A stretch of DNA of 64,000 bases from Micractinium sp. NFX-FRZ (GCA_029339195.1 JAPTJF010000104.1:62001-126000); one strand, 5' to 3'; positions 36,040 to 47,472 are shown, counted from the first letter of the stretch. Program-made: numbers and translations. The notes: generated by a model from the letters alone, not told the origin.

Positions 36040-39000
36040 CTACGTGGCCACGCCGCCGCCGCCGCCCGCCGCCGCCGTCGTGAGCCCGGGCACCAGGCTG
36101 CCCCAGAGGCGTGCGGTGTCCCCCGACAGGCGTGCCTGCACCAGCGCAAAATCTCGCAGCACGTAGCCCATCTCCTGCGCCCGCTCCCGCTGGAAGCGCT
36201 CCAGCTCGCTGCCCATCTGGCGCACAATGGCCTGACGTGACGGGGTTGGGGGGCAGAAGATGCAGCATATTGGGAGACCGGGATGGTCGGGAGGGAAGGC
36301 AGGACCGGGGCAGCCCATCAGCTGTCGGCTTGCCCGCCTGCATGCATGCACCAGTCTACGGTACTCAGTCCCCAGGGCCGCGGCACCGTGCCTACTAGCC
36401 CACCCCACCTTTCCCAGGAGCAGCCCCCGCCCCACCAGGTCCACCCCAGGCCGCCTTGCATCCTCCACCCACTGCTGCGCATCCCCCAAGAACCGTACTG
36501 CCTCTGCCACCCGCTCCGCACCACCCCACCACCCCTCGGGAGACCCCTGCACGCGCACCTCATAAGCCGCCTTGGCAGCCTCCGCCTGCTGCTGCGCATT
36601 CCCCAGGTCCCGCTCCGCCTCTGCCACCCGCTCCTCCCGGATGCCGGGGGTGCCGCGCAGCTTGGCCAGCCGCTGGCGCCGCGCATCCACGTCCACGCGC
36701 GCCTGCATGTGTGTATGGCAGAGCGGGGTGGGTGCATGCGGGCGGGGTGGCGTGGGCAAGGGCTGAGGATGGGGCACTAAGGGGGTGGGTGCTGACCAGG
36801 GCCTGGGCCTGTGCAGTGTGCTTAGGTGCGGCATAGGCTTTAGGGTTACCCTACCCTTACCCTATTGGAAACCCTATCTAGCGGCAACGGCAGCAGTAGT
36901 AGGCCAGTAGCCACTGCCGTCGCCGCCGCAGTGGGCAACAGGCAGCACAGTAGGCAGCACGCTGCCGCCGTACTGGGGCAGCAACCTCTCTTCCAGCCCC
37001 GCCCTGGCCACCTCACCTGCTGCCAGCCCGCCAGCGCGGCGCTGCGGTCCCCCATCACCTTCTTCACTGCCCGCACGCTGCGCACAAACTCCTTGAGGGG
37101 CGCCTCAAAGGAGGCGGCCAGCCCCTCCGCCGTCTCCCCAAACAGGCGGGACACCGCGTCGGCACGCTCCCCCAGCCGCCCGAAGCTGTCGCCCACCAGG
37201 CCCTGCAGCGTGGGGTGGGGTGGGGTGGGTGGGTGGGTGGGTGGACGGAGTGGGGAAGGCAGAAGTGTGCGCCAGCTGGCCGGGTGTTTGCTGTAAAGTG
37301 GCAGCGTGAGGGCCCAGGTGGGGTGGCCTGGCCAGAGCCACAGCTTGGAAGCCGGCTCCCGTTCCTGCCAGCCACAGCCACAGAGTCCTGCCCACCCATG
37401 TGCTGCCCCTGTATCCCCCGGCACTCCTGGCCTTACACAAATGGCACTCCCATTCTGCTCACCGACTCCTCGTATCGTCCCAGGCTCGCCAGGCTGGTGC
37501 CAAACTCGCGCACCGACTCCCCCAGCTCCGCCTGGTGCCGCACCAGGCGGGCAGCCTGGCGGTGCGCCTCCCCCAGGTGCCGCTCCAGCTCAAACACGTA
37601 GGCGCGCACCTGCAGGGGGCAGGAACACATGGAAAATGAATTGAACATGGAGGTGACGTGTGGGAAGAGAGGCGGTGCGCTGGCTGTCAGACATAGCCAT
37701 GCACCAGGGCAGGGGAACAGGGAGGGAGGGGCGGTTAAAGAAGGCAGAGGGTGAGATGAAGGGGTGGAAAAGGACCGCTGAAGGACTGTCGGTGCGCCTC
37801 CCCAGGTGGCGCTCCACCTACATGCCTTCCCTGCTTGCCAGCCCATGGACCCACCTCCAGGCACCTCTTTCAGGGCACTGTGCCTCCTCCCCTCCCTCCT
37901 CCCTGCACCCTCGTTAAGTAGGAAACACTGCAACCCCCCAGCCCCGCCCCGAGGTGCTGTGCCTCCTCCCCAAGCTGCCGAGCCCCCAGGGCTGTCCCAC
38001 TCCCCCCTCCTGTTCCTACTCCCAAGGGAATGGTACCAACGTCCTACTGACCCGCCCCACCTTGAGGTACTCTGCATCCTCCTCCTCGTCATCCGTCCGC
38101 TTGTGGTACAGGTTGGAGGCGGTGTGGCCCAGCTCACGCAAAAAGGTGACCGCCCCGGTCAGCGTCTTCTTGGCAGCGCCCTGCAGGGGTAGGGACGGGT
38201 GGGAGGCGGGGGGGACGATGGTGGTTGTGAGGTGCAACAGCAAGGCTCAGGAGATCCGTGAAAGCGTGGTGGCACCCGCTATGCCTGCCAGCAGCAATGC
38301 GGCCGTCCCGTCACGACAGCGGCGCCCAGTTGCACTGCCCAGCATCACTTCTGCGCCGGCACTCCCTCCCTGCGCCCTCTCCTCACTTGCCCCAACACCC
38401 GTGCCAGTAGCACCCACCCCGCGCTACCCTCTGCACCCACCCACCTCTCAACATGCCCTGTCCTGCACCCCTTGCACCACACGAGCGACACTCCAAAGGC
38501 CCTCCTCCTGCCAGCGCGACACCCCAACCCCACACCATAAACCCCATACGCCCCTGCTGCCCCCCCCTGCACCCCGCCACCGCACCTGCGCCACCGCTGG
38601 GTCGTCTGCCTGCGAGCGCGACACCTCGATGCCAAACTCGGTCTCGCTGGCCTCCAGGAAGAGCTGCAGGTCGGGGGACAGCTTGAGGATGGGGTGCGCG
38701 GCCTGCGTGGCGGGAAAAGGTAGATAGAGGCAGGGGGCAAGGGGCGGTGATCGCAAGGAGGGGTAGGGGCACAGCGGAGAGGGTGTGCCTGGGGGAGAGC
38801 TTGAGGGTAGAGTGCGCGGCCTGCGATCCCTACCCTTCACCCCCCCGCCTACCACCCTGCACACCCCACCACCAACCAGCACCGGCACCCACCCAGCACC
38901 CACCACTCTGTTGATGAAGACGGTGAGCGCCGCCCTGCGCGTCTCAATGAAGTCCCCCGTCATCTTGTACTTCTCCACCACATTCTTCTCCGGCAGTGCG

Positions 39001-40164
39001 GGCACTATCACGCCTGCAGAGTGGGAGAGGGAGCCAGGGGGGTGGGTGGGGGCACGTGGGTGCGTGCCAAATCCCCCCCATCCCAATCGTAGCCTGCCCC
39101 TGCCCCGCCTCATGCGGCCCTGTGCCTCCAAAGCACCTGCTTCTGCGGGACCCACACGCACACTGATGCAAGCAGCCCCCATTGGCTGAGTCGATATGCG
39201 TCCCTCCTGCCTCCCACCCCCCACCTCCTCACCCTTGTACTCCCGCCGCAGCCGCTTCTGCAGCCAGACAAAGTCCCGGAAGCGGCGTATCACCTCCGCT
39301 GCCTCGCGGTACCCGGGGGCCGTGGTGCGGGTCAGCACCTTGTAGGACACGTAGGCCTGCGTGGGGGGACGGGGTGGGGAGGGGTGCGGGGGATGACGGG
39401 AAGGCAAGCAGCAAACCAGACATTGGCCAGCCGGGGTGGGTTGCCGAGCAACGACCGGGGGTGGGCAGCAGCAGGGGGTGGCAAGGCAGCGCTACGCGCT
39501 GCCGCCAAACGCCGCTCTTCCAGTGGGGCAGCCGTCTCATCGCTGCCGTCAGTCAGCGCAGCCCTGCAGCACGGCGTGGCTCCCAGCCCCCTGCCCCGCC
39601 GACACCCTCCACCCCATGCACAGGAGGCAGCGCAGCAGTAGCAGCTCACCGCCACGCCCTCCCCCTGCCGCACAGGGTCCGACACCCGGATCTCAAACTC
39701 AGAGTGGGCGGAAACCTGCAGTTACAAGGGGCCCGACGACAGGTTTCTGACAAGGCGCGCCAGGCAGGCGGTCAACCCGGGGGCGTGCCTTGCAGGCACA
39801 AACCAGCAGGCAAGCATAATCTCTGCCTCTTCCCCGCAACGTGGGTGCTCACTCACCCCGTAGGTCCCCGACCCCGCATGCCGCCCAGAGGTGCTGGGGG
39901 TTTCCTGCACAATGTGCGGAACACGGAGGAAAGCATGAGCCAGGCGGTGGGCAATGCGGCAGCAGCGGCGGCGGCAGCGGCGGCGGAAGGGAGCGGCAGC
40001 TGGAGCAGCAGCTGCAGGCAGCGCACCACCGTGCTCTGCAGCACCACGGAGTGGTAGGGTGGTGGCGGCTCGTCGTGCAGAGGCTCCTCAGCCAAGTCGT
40101 CGGCAAACGGTGGCTCCTGGGCGCCCAGCGGCCCCACTGCCCCGAAAACAGGGTCCGACTGCAT
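36040..40164 (-). CDS. sorting nexin with PX and BAR domains (SNX1/2, Vps5-like)
   Basis: Membrane-bending retromer-associated sorting nexin. Exons on the minus strand: 40164-40030, 39904-39857, 39715-39650, 39356-39233, 39013-38904, 38702-38586, 38180-38061, 37609-37463, 37202-37017, 36702-36559, 36231-36040; 462 residues. N-terminus MQSDPVFGAVGP resembles the SDPLF segment of plant SNX2. PX domain: FEIRVSDPV, then RRFRDFVWLQKRL (phosphoinositide-binding RRFRDF), VIVPALPEKN, ETRRAALTVFINRV, PDLQLFLEAS. The BAR coiled-coil region begins about residue 235 (AAKKTLTGAVTFLRELG) and runs to RDFALVQARLSGDTARLW. The first two exons are less certain: the upstream frame stays open to 40536, and the 48-base exon rests on a good acceptor, a GTGAGT donor and phase. 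Three introns carry exon echoes. Confidence 0.92.
36451..36517 (-). repeat. exon echo in sorting-nexin intron (copy of 36567-36634)
   Basis: 67 bases align to 68 with one indel at roughly 80 percent identity. Original ERVAEAERDLGNAQQQAEAA; copy ERVAEAVRFLGDAQQWVEDA. Confidence 0.88.
36838..36880. repeat. telomere-like motifs in sorting-nexin intron
   Basis: One TTTAGGG followed within a few bases by CCCTA, CCCTTACCCTA and AAACCCTA in opposite orientation. It recalls the TTTAGGG telomere unit of plants and Chlorella, as a short inverted arrangement. Confidence 0.6.
37790..37819 (-). repeat. exon echo in sorting-nexin intron (copy of 37560-37590)
   Basis: About 27 of 30 bases match an internal part of the following exon (its coding for the HLGEAH segment), 230 bases away. 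Confidence 0.78.
38790..38824 (-). repeat. exon echo in sorting-nexin intron (copy of 38672-38706)
   Basis: About 30 of 35 bases copy the start of the following exon together with its CGCAG acceptor, placed 118 bases upstream in transcript sense. Confidence 0.8.
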
Positions 40165-40815
40165 TTGGATCGCTACTGCGCCTGGTTCCTGGGCTGTCGG
40201 AGAGCCGCTGTCGACGGCACAGGGAAGCCTGGACGCGAGCGTCGATTGCCGTGACTTTGAGCGCCCTTCTGCCTCCCTGAGCGCAGCAGCGCAGGTTGCA
40301 AAGGTGTGATCGCGTTGCAGGGGCGATCGGAAGGACTTGCAGACGACGGCACCCAGGAGGCAGGACAGACCGGCGCCGTGCCTGCTGCGGCCTGCGCTCC
40401 GCCTGCGCCGCCCCATCACCTGCACTTGCGTGTCCCGTCCCCACCCCTGCGTACAGGGCACCGAGGCCTCCTTGCACAGCGCAGGCAGTGTATGCTCATA
40501 CCCACACGGACCAACTACAGCGGTCTGCGTATGCATTCAATTCTTTTGCCTGCGCTTGCGCTGCCTCCCGGCCTGCCTGCCCTGTGCGCGCCCACACATC
40601 TGCGTGCTTGGCCTGAGGAGTGTGCTGTATTCACAAAGCTGCGGAAGCAGCGGCCAGCACCCAGGCAGGCGGCCCCATAGCAGTTCACAGTGTAGTTTAG
40701 CGCGCTGCCCCCAGCCGCGCACTGCCGGCGGCGCTAGCCTTGCCCGAGCAGCCGACCCTTGTGCTGCTACTTGCCGAGGCTCAATGGTGTGGTACCACCG
40801 CTGTCGCCATCAGGA
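40165..40815. other. sorting-nexin upstream region and eIF3h 3' region
   Basis: No supported separate gene. The sorting-nexin reading frame stays open upstream as far as 40536, so part may be 5' coding or UTR. Confidence 0.5.
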
Positions 40816-43537
40816 TCAGAGCGCCTTCTGCATCCCCTCCATCAGCGTCAGCTTGCTCAGCGCCTGCTGCGTCGCGCTGTTGATGTGCTGGCAGTAGGAG
40901 GCCATCTGGTTGGAGAGCAGCATGTTGTCCAGCTGGTTGGGCTCGGCAGCGGGCTTGAACATGCCCTCCGGGGGGTCCTCCGACAGCATCTCTTCGCCTG
41001 CGGGTCGGCGCAAAAGGGTATACAGAGTTCCTTTAGTAATAATATCAGAAACAGGAGCAGGGGCAGGGGGACGGGAGGGAATGGGTGTTGGGAGCACAGG
41101 GGCGGCCACAGGCTTGATCATGCCGCCTTCAGAAGGCCCCCCAGGCAGGGGAGGGTTGAAGAGGAGGAGCGGGTTCTAGGAGGTGAAAAGCGCAGAGATG
41201 GACTTGCCGGCAGAAGCGCACAAGCAGGCAGATGGAGCACGGCATCGCACAGGCGAAGCAGCACCAGATGTTGCTCCGAGGGAGTCCCTCCCGCCCTCTG
41301 TAGCCGCCCCTTTGCCCCCTGCCCCAGGCTGCCTCACGCGGCCCACCCCGGTTCAGCCCTCTCCCCAGCTGCCCTCCCCCCGCCCGCCCCTGCGTCCGCC
41401 GCACCTGCCGCGCGCCGCAGCATGTTCTCCTGCCGCCGCTGCACCTTGAACTGCGCCACGGCCTGCTGCGTGCGCCGCATCGCGTTCTGGTACATCGACA
41501 GCTTGCCCTGCTCCACCATCAGGTCGTCCAGGCAGTCGTTCAGGAACTCCAGGTTCTTCTCCAGCAGGGGGGCCACGCCCAGGTTGAGCCTGCAGGCGGA
41601 GGGGAGGGGGGAGGGGGGAAGGGAGGGGGGCGGTCGGATGGGCGCAAGTCGGTGCGTGTATGAAGGAGAAAGAGATGGATGGAGAAAGAGGCACAGAGGA
41701 GGCACAGCAGCAACTGCAGCAGCAGCGGTGCTGGCCGCAGCAGCACGTTCAAAAGCGGCACCAGCAACTGGCGGCAGCATCAGCATCAGCGTGCGCACCG
41801 CTCGTAGTCGAGCGCGTTGGTGGTGGAGGGCGGCGCGATCTCTGCTGCCAGCGCGGCGGCCATGGGGGAGTTGTGCACCGCCACGGGGATCTCCACAAAC
41901 ACGTCGTGCCAGGACAGGCCCTTGGCGCGGATCTTCTCTATCGTGAGGGAGCCTGCGGGGGGCGGGATGGGGGGGGAGGGGAGGGAGTGGTGATGTGGGG
42001 GAGTGGGGTGGCATGGGGGTGAGCCCGGGCTTGCGAGGAGGGGCACCTGTTGAAGGCGCGGATGTTGCTGCTTGATGCCAGAGGCTGGGCGGTGGGGTCG
42101 GGCGTGGGCACTTCGAGGCGCTTTCAGGGCGCTGCGGCGACCTGCTGCCGCGAGCCGGCCTCAGGCCAAGCAGCTAGCCCCGCGCTTCCACCCGCTGCGC
42201 CTGCCCAGCCCCCAGGCCTTCCTTTCCTTCCGCCCCGTTCTGTTCAGCACATCTTCCCCCTTCAAACACCGGGCCCTCCAACACCACCACCCCTGCGCCC
42301 CGCCCCGCTCACCCTCGCGGTACGCCTCCACAAACGCCTCGCTGAGGCGCACGGCCTTGACGCCCAGCGCGCCGCCCGCCGCCGCGGTGGCGTCGTACAC
42401 GATGCACACGCACCGCTCCAGCGACTCCATGTAGCTGATGAACGTCTCGATGATTTCCACGACCTGGAAGGAGCCGCTGATGGTGGACTGGTACCTGCCG
42501 GGGTGGGGAAGCAGTGCACAGGGTTTAGAAAGTGTCAAGGGAGGGGTGCCGGGGAAGAGGGTGCGGTGACTTCCATTTGAAGGAGCTGCTGATGGTGGAC
42601 TGAACACGCCGGGTGGGGGAAACACGCACAACAAGCAACCCTCAGCAGCCCAGCACCTCATTGCATGCCACCACCGCTTGCCACCCTAGCCGCCCCACCA
42701 TTGCCCCTGCGACTCAAAGGCTACCGAGCGGGAGATGGGCCTGCTGTGCCGACTCACCATCCCACGGTGTTGTTGTCCGCGTTCACCTCCCGCAGGCAGC
42801 GCATCATCTCCAGCTGGTAGCTCTCGCCCTCACCCTCCCCAGCATCGTGGTCCTCCTGCTCAGCACTGCCCTGCTTGGTTGGGAGGCATGGGGCATGGCA
42901 GGCACGGCGAGTGTGGGGGCCGTGCGCTGCTGCCTGCGCTGCTGCCTGCTGCTGCTGCTCTTCTCTTGTGCAAGCAACAACACACAAGCTGCACCTCCAC
43001 ATATACAGGGCGACAGCAGCAGCGCACAGCAGCAGCAGCACACCACGTCCGCAGCACACAGCAACGGCAGCACACACAGCAGAGGCAGTACACAGCAACG
43101 GCAGCACACAAATGAGAGGCATTACACAGCAGCAGCATGGCATGCGGGCATTACCGGGTATGGGAAGCAGTCTGTGACCTCCAGCGTGGCTCCCACATCC
43201 AGGCCCAGCAGCTGCCCCGTGACCATCGCGGTCGCATCGTTCTCGCGGCAATGCCGCGCAATCTTCAGCACCACCTGACCCTCAAGCTGCACATTGGGAA
43301 GACCAGGCGGAGAGTGAGCGAGGGCAGGCACCGGTGCTGCGCCAACACCTGCAGGCCAGCACGCCCCCGAGACCTGGCGGCTGCCGCCGCCGTCCGGGCG
43401 GTGCAGCATATCAGCAAGGCCGAGCCGCTGCCCATCTGTGCGCGCCGCCTGCTTGCCTGAACAGACTTCAGAGGCGCCCCCTTGGACTCCTCTTTCGGCT
43501 TGCTCGCCATAGCCGCAAAGCTGATGGGCGCTGCCAT
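40816..43537 (-). CDS. eIF3h: eukaryotic translation initiation factor 3 subunit H
   Basis: Non-catalytic MPN subunit of eIF3; helps reinitiation and mRNA recruitment. Exons on the minus strand: 43537-43457, 43286-43155, 42870-42758, 42494-42313, 41952-41799, 41589-41405, 40997-40816; 342 residues, normal length. LEGQVVLKIARHC, VTGQLLGLDVGATLEVTDCF, YQLEMMRCLREVNADNNTVG and YQSTISGSFQ are diagnostic. It lacks the JAMM HxH, as expected for eIF3h. C-terminal LSNQMASYCQHINSATQQAL also matches. The start at 43537 was chosen as the most upstream close ATG; 43510 is an alternative. Intron 1 needs a GC donor, which restores the family's PLxxVQ-(I/L)EG junction. Confidence 0.97.
42570..42619 (-). repeat. 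exon echo in eIF3h intron (copy of 42455-42508)
   Basis: Copies the start of the exon coding YQSTISGSF plus flanking intron (GGTGGGG), with GCTGATGGTGGACTG identical. About 50 bases with small indels. Confidence 0.82.
42955..43135. repeat. imperfect CAGCA/CACA microsatellite in eIF3h intron
   Basis: Degenerate units of GCAGCACACAGCAACG and related words fill most of the intron between 42871 and 43154. Confidence 0.75.
43287..43456 (-). other. GC-AG intron of eIF3h
   Basis: On the minus strand the exon ends CAG and the intron starts GCAAGC, ending GTGCAG. Frame and homology at the junction (KSVQ-LEGQ) support it, and no GT nearby fits the phase. Confidence 0.82.
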
Positions 43538-43989
43538 ATTTGGCGGCTGCTGCTGTGGGGCTGCCTGAGTGTGACGATTGCCCCCCGAGTGTTGCTGCAG
43601 TGCCTGGAGCCGCTGGGGCGGGCCTGGCGCAACGAGAGCGAGGGGTGATGCCTGGGCTGGGACCCGTTTGAGAGTGTGGAGCACCGGGTGGATGCTGGGA
43701 GGGGGCAGGGATGATTGGCGTCACCGCACGTGGCATGCAAAGGCACCGCCAGCGCTCGGAGAGGGACGCCAGCGTGGCAGGTGAAATGCGCCGCGAGCAG
43801 TGCTCCATTGGCGGCTCCATTGACGCTCCAAGGCAGTTCACATATACAGGTATCGATTGAAGCCGACTCGGCAGCTCCCTCACGCTCCGTCACCCTAGCC
43901 GCCGGCTGAGCTGAGCCTCGAGGCGCTCGGACGTCCTTATAACTCGCACCGGGCAGCTGTACCATTTCACCCACAACCACCCGCCTACC
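43538..43989. promoter_or_regulatory. divergent promoter region between eIF3h and RIBA
   Basis: 452 bases between opposite start codons; must hold both promoters. No defined element recognised. Confidence 0.6.
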
Positions 43990-46772
43990 ATGCTGCATGC
44001 AAGCTCCACGCTTGCGGTGGGCTCGAGGGCAGGCAGCCTCGGCCCCTACCCCAGCGGCAGCAGAGCCTCTGCAGGCTGCAGCAGCCTTCCGACGGCGCGC
44101 CATGCGGTGGTGACAGCCAACAGCAGCGGCAGCTGTAGCTGGAGCAGCAGCAGCCAAGGCGGCGGCCGGCAGCAGCAGCAGTGGCGGCGGCAGCGGTGGC
44201 AGCCAGCGGTGCTCGCTGCTGCATCGCAGCCCAGCAGCAGCAGCAGCTCCCCCGCCCCCAGCAGCAGCAGCAGCAGCAGCAGCCGGCGCAGCGTGGCAGC
44301 GCCGCCCGGCGCACACCCGCCCGCGGTGGCCGCTGCCGGCGCGCCCTACACGCCCACCGCCTCACCAGCTGGCGCCCGGGACCTCGACCTCCCAGCCCCC
44401 GGCTTTGACTCCATCCCCGATGCCCTGGCCGCCATGGCTGCTGGGCAGGCTGTGGTTGTGCTGGACGACGAGGACAGAGAGAACGAGGGCGACCTCATCT
44501 GTGCTGCCGACCGGGTCACCCCTGAAACCATGGCGTTCATTGTGCGCCACACCAGCGGCGTGGTGTGCGTGGGCATGGAGGGCGAGGACTTGGACCGCCT
44601 GCGCATCCCCCTCATGATCAGCAGCGCAGAGAACGAGGAGGCAATGTACACGGCGTTCACCGTGACGGTTGACCTCCGCCACGGCACATCCACCGGCATC
44701 TCGGCGTCCGACCGTGCCGCCACCATGCGTGCGCTCGCCGACCCCAACGTGGCACCCGAGGACTTCAAGCGGCCGGGGCACATCTTCCCGCTGCGCGCGC
44801 GTGAGGTGAGGGGCGCAGGGGGCAGGGCAGGGTAGGGGGTTGAGAGGGAGCTGGAGGGAAGTGGGGGGGCAGGGCAAGGGAGACGAAGAGCTGTCTGTGA
44901 GCCGGGAGGAAGCCAGGGGTATGGCACCGCCGTGTTACCTTGAGGTGATGTTGTTGGGTGCAGGAGGTGCAGCAGGCGTGGGATGCAGCACAGCACTGTC
45001 AGAGCTTGTGCGCCACACTCGTGGGTGCAACGGCTTTCTGCGGCCGGCGTCACTGCGCCGGGAAATGACGTCATCTTCGCTGCCGGCAGCGCCTGCCCGC
45101 TCGCCTGCCTGCCTGGCCCATGTGCCCACCCCTCCCAGCCCTGCTCCCTCCCTCCCTCCCTCCCTCCCGGCTTTGTTCTCACATGCTCCCTGCTCATCGC
45201 TTCCCCCCCCGCCGCACCCCCACTCGCCCCGCCTCTCCAGGGCGGCGTGCTGCGCCGGCCGGGGCACACCGAGGCATCTGTGGACTTGTGCCGCCTGGCG
45301 GGCTGCCGCCCCGCGGGCGTGCTGTGCGAGATTGTCTCCACCGACGGCTCCATGGCCCGCACCCCCGAGCTGCTGGCCTTCTCCAAGGAGCACGGCCTCA
45401 AGTGCATCACCATTGCCGACCTGGTGCGGTACCGCCTGAAGCACGACCGGCTGGTGGAGAGCACGGCGGCGGCCACGCAGGCCACGCGGTGAGCGGGGGG
45501 CGGGTGTCGCCTGCGGGGTGGAAGTGGACGTGGCAGAGGCCCCTGTGTGTTGAGAAGCCCTGTGGGCTGCCAGGCAGAGGTGGTTGCTGGGCTGGTGCTA
45601 AGGAAGCGGCACAAGGGAGGGCAAGGCGGTGCAGCGTGCACTGCCACAGGGGGCGTCTCGCGGCTGCAAAGCGTGCAGTGGGCGGCGTTGTGCTGCCCCA
45701 TCATGCACCTGCCATCCTTCGGGTCCCTGCCCCTGCTCCCCATGCACTTGGAGTCCCAGTTTTGCCTGCCTGTCCCGCGCTCCCCCTTGCTGCTCACACC
45801 ACCCGCGCCCGCTCCCCCTCGCCTGCGCTGCCTCAGGTGGGGCCCCTTCACGCTGCACGCCTACCGCAGCCTGCTGGACGGCAGCGAGCACCTGGCGGCG
45901 GTCATGGGCAGCGTGGCGGGCGGCGAGGGCGTGCTGGCGCGCGTGCACAGCGAGAGCATGCTGGGCGACGTGTTTGGGGCGCAGCGCTGCGACAGCGGCA
46001 GCCAGCTGGACGGCGCCATGGAGCGCATCGCAGCCGCCGGCGCCGGGGTGCTGGTGTACCTGCGGGGGCAGCAGGGGCGGGGGCTGGGCCTGGCGGAGGA
46101 GGTGCGCGCGTACGGCAGCGCGGCGGGCGAGGGCGAGGCGTGCGCCAACCCGGCGGCACTGGAGGACGCAGCCTTCCCGGTGGGTAGGCGGGCGGGCCAC
46201 GGGGTGTGGGGTGTGGGACAAGGTGTTAGGGAGGAGGGGGCCAGAGTGGGGTGAGAGCTGTGGGGGTGGAGGCTGCAGCCTTGCCGGAGCCTGGAGGGGA
46301 GGGAGAGAGGGGGCGGGGAAGCAGAGTAGTGAGCAGCAAGGCGGGGAAATGTGCAGAGAGCGGCTTTGCTGTTGGTGCCGTGCTGCTGCTCGCTTGGGCA
46401 GCCTGCCTTGGAGCAGTTGAAGGCACGCGAGCACAGGCTGTCTCCCCGCATCCTGCACGCTACCCCCTCTGTACCTCTCATCACACGGTACCTTCCCCCT
46501 CTCCTGCACGCCACCCCCTCTGTACTTCTCACCACACGGCACCTCCCCCCTCCCCCCTTTGCCCGCAGGTGGATGCGCGCGACTATGGTGTGGCCGCCCA
46601 CATCCTGCGCGACCTGGGCGTGTCCAGCGTGGCCCTGATGACCAACAATCCAGCCAAGGCGGCCTCCCTGCAGGCGCACGGCATCGCCGTCACCGAGCAG
46701 CTGCCCCTGCTGCCCACGCCGGCAGCCGAGGCAGGCAGCAGCAACGGCAGCCGCGAGGCACACCTGGTGTGA
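43990..46772 (+). CDS. RIBA: RIBA-type riboflavin biosynthesis protein: intact DHBP synthase, degenerate GTP cyclohydrolase II
   Basis: Exons 43990-44805, 45241-45488, 45837-46179, 46569-46772; 536 residues. Residues 1 to about 125 are Ser/Ala/Gln-rich with Arg, a likely plastid transit peptide. The RibB half (DHBP synthase, ribulose-5-phosphate to DHBP plus formate) is complete: [11 protein letters not shown] (159-169), [36 protein letters not shown] and [13 protein letters not shown]. In the RibA half, the zinc motif HSEC-(10)-CDCG has become HSES (Ser395) ... RCDSG (Cys406, Ser408), so two of three zinc cysteines are missing. The next motif is [10 protein letters not shown] instead of RGQEGRG. 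The DxRxYG segment is kept (DARDYG). Likely a RIBA2-like protein that lacks cyclohydrolase activity, so another RIBA copy would be needed for riboflavin. Confidence 0.96.
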
Positions 46773-47268
46773 GCTCATGCATACGTATGCAGCCAAGCCA
46801 GCCAAGAATACACTGTGCGCTGGCGCCCCCATGCATGCCTGGCAGGCTCAGCCGTGCTCTGTCCTGTCCCGCACAGTCCCGCCCAATCTTTCCCTGCTTG
46901 CCGCCCGCGCCGCCCCCGTGTCCTCACCTGAGTGTGCGTGCGGCGCCAGGCAGCAGCGGCCGTCCACGTCCTGCTGGCCCCGACATACACCCGGGCAGGC
47001 TAGCACAGTCCCAGTACTGTCCCCACCGCCGTCCCATTTCATTCCCCGCAGTCACCTCACCCCCCATCTTGCGTTTTCCCCACATCGCACCGCGCACACA
47101 CTTGCTCTTCCCCTTGCCGCTCTTCTCTCCCGTCCGCTCCCCTCCTCACCGTTCCGCTGTCTGTACCCCTCTCCCCTTCATTGGTGCTGCTGACCCTTTT
47201 GCTACCCTACCCCCTCCTGCCACCGCCTGCCCCGTGGCTCCATCTACTCTTGCTTGCCAGCAGACGAC

Positions 47269-47273
47269 TGTAA
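47269..47273 (+). terminator. polyadenylation signal TGTAA for RIBA
   Basis: TGTAA about 500 bases after the RIBA stop codon. Confidence 0.55.
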
Positions 47274-47288
47274 AGCAAGCACGCAAAC

Positions 47289-47293
47289 TTACA
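47289..47293 (-). terminator. polyadenylation signal TGTAA for small secreted protein gene
   Basis: TTACA on the plus strand, 180 bases past the stop codon of the minus-strand gene. Confidence 0.6.
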
Positions 47294-47472
47294 GGCCCCA
47301 GCTCAGTGGTGGATGCTGGTCACAGGCAGACATTGATCACTGGCAGCTGGCTGCCGCTGCGCAGAGCAGTAAGCATGGGTTGGCTGGCTGGCTGGCAGAA
47401 CAATGTGCAGGGAAGTAGTTGTCGCTTGAAGACAGCAGGCCGGCACGCGCAGTTTGCAGGCGCTTTGCCGGT

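Larger units (their letters stand above)
46773..47472. other. convergent 3' regions of RIBA and the small secreted protein gene
   Basis: C-rich; open frames here are low complexity. Contains both poly(A) signals about 16 bases apart. Confidence 0.6.
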
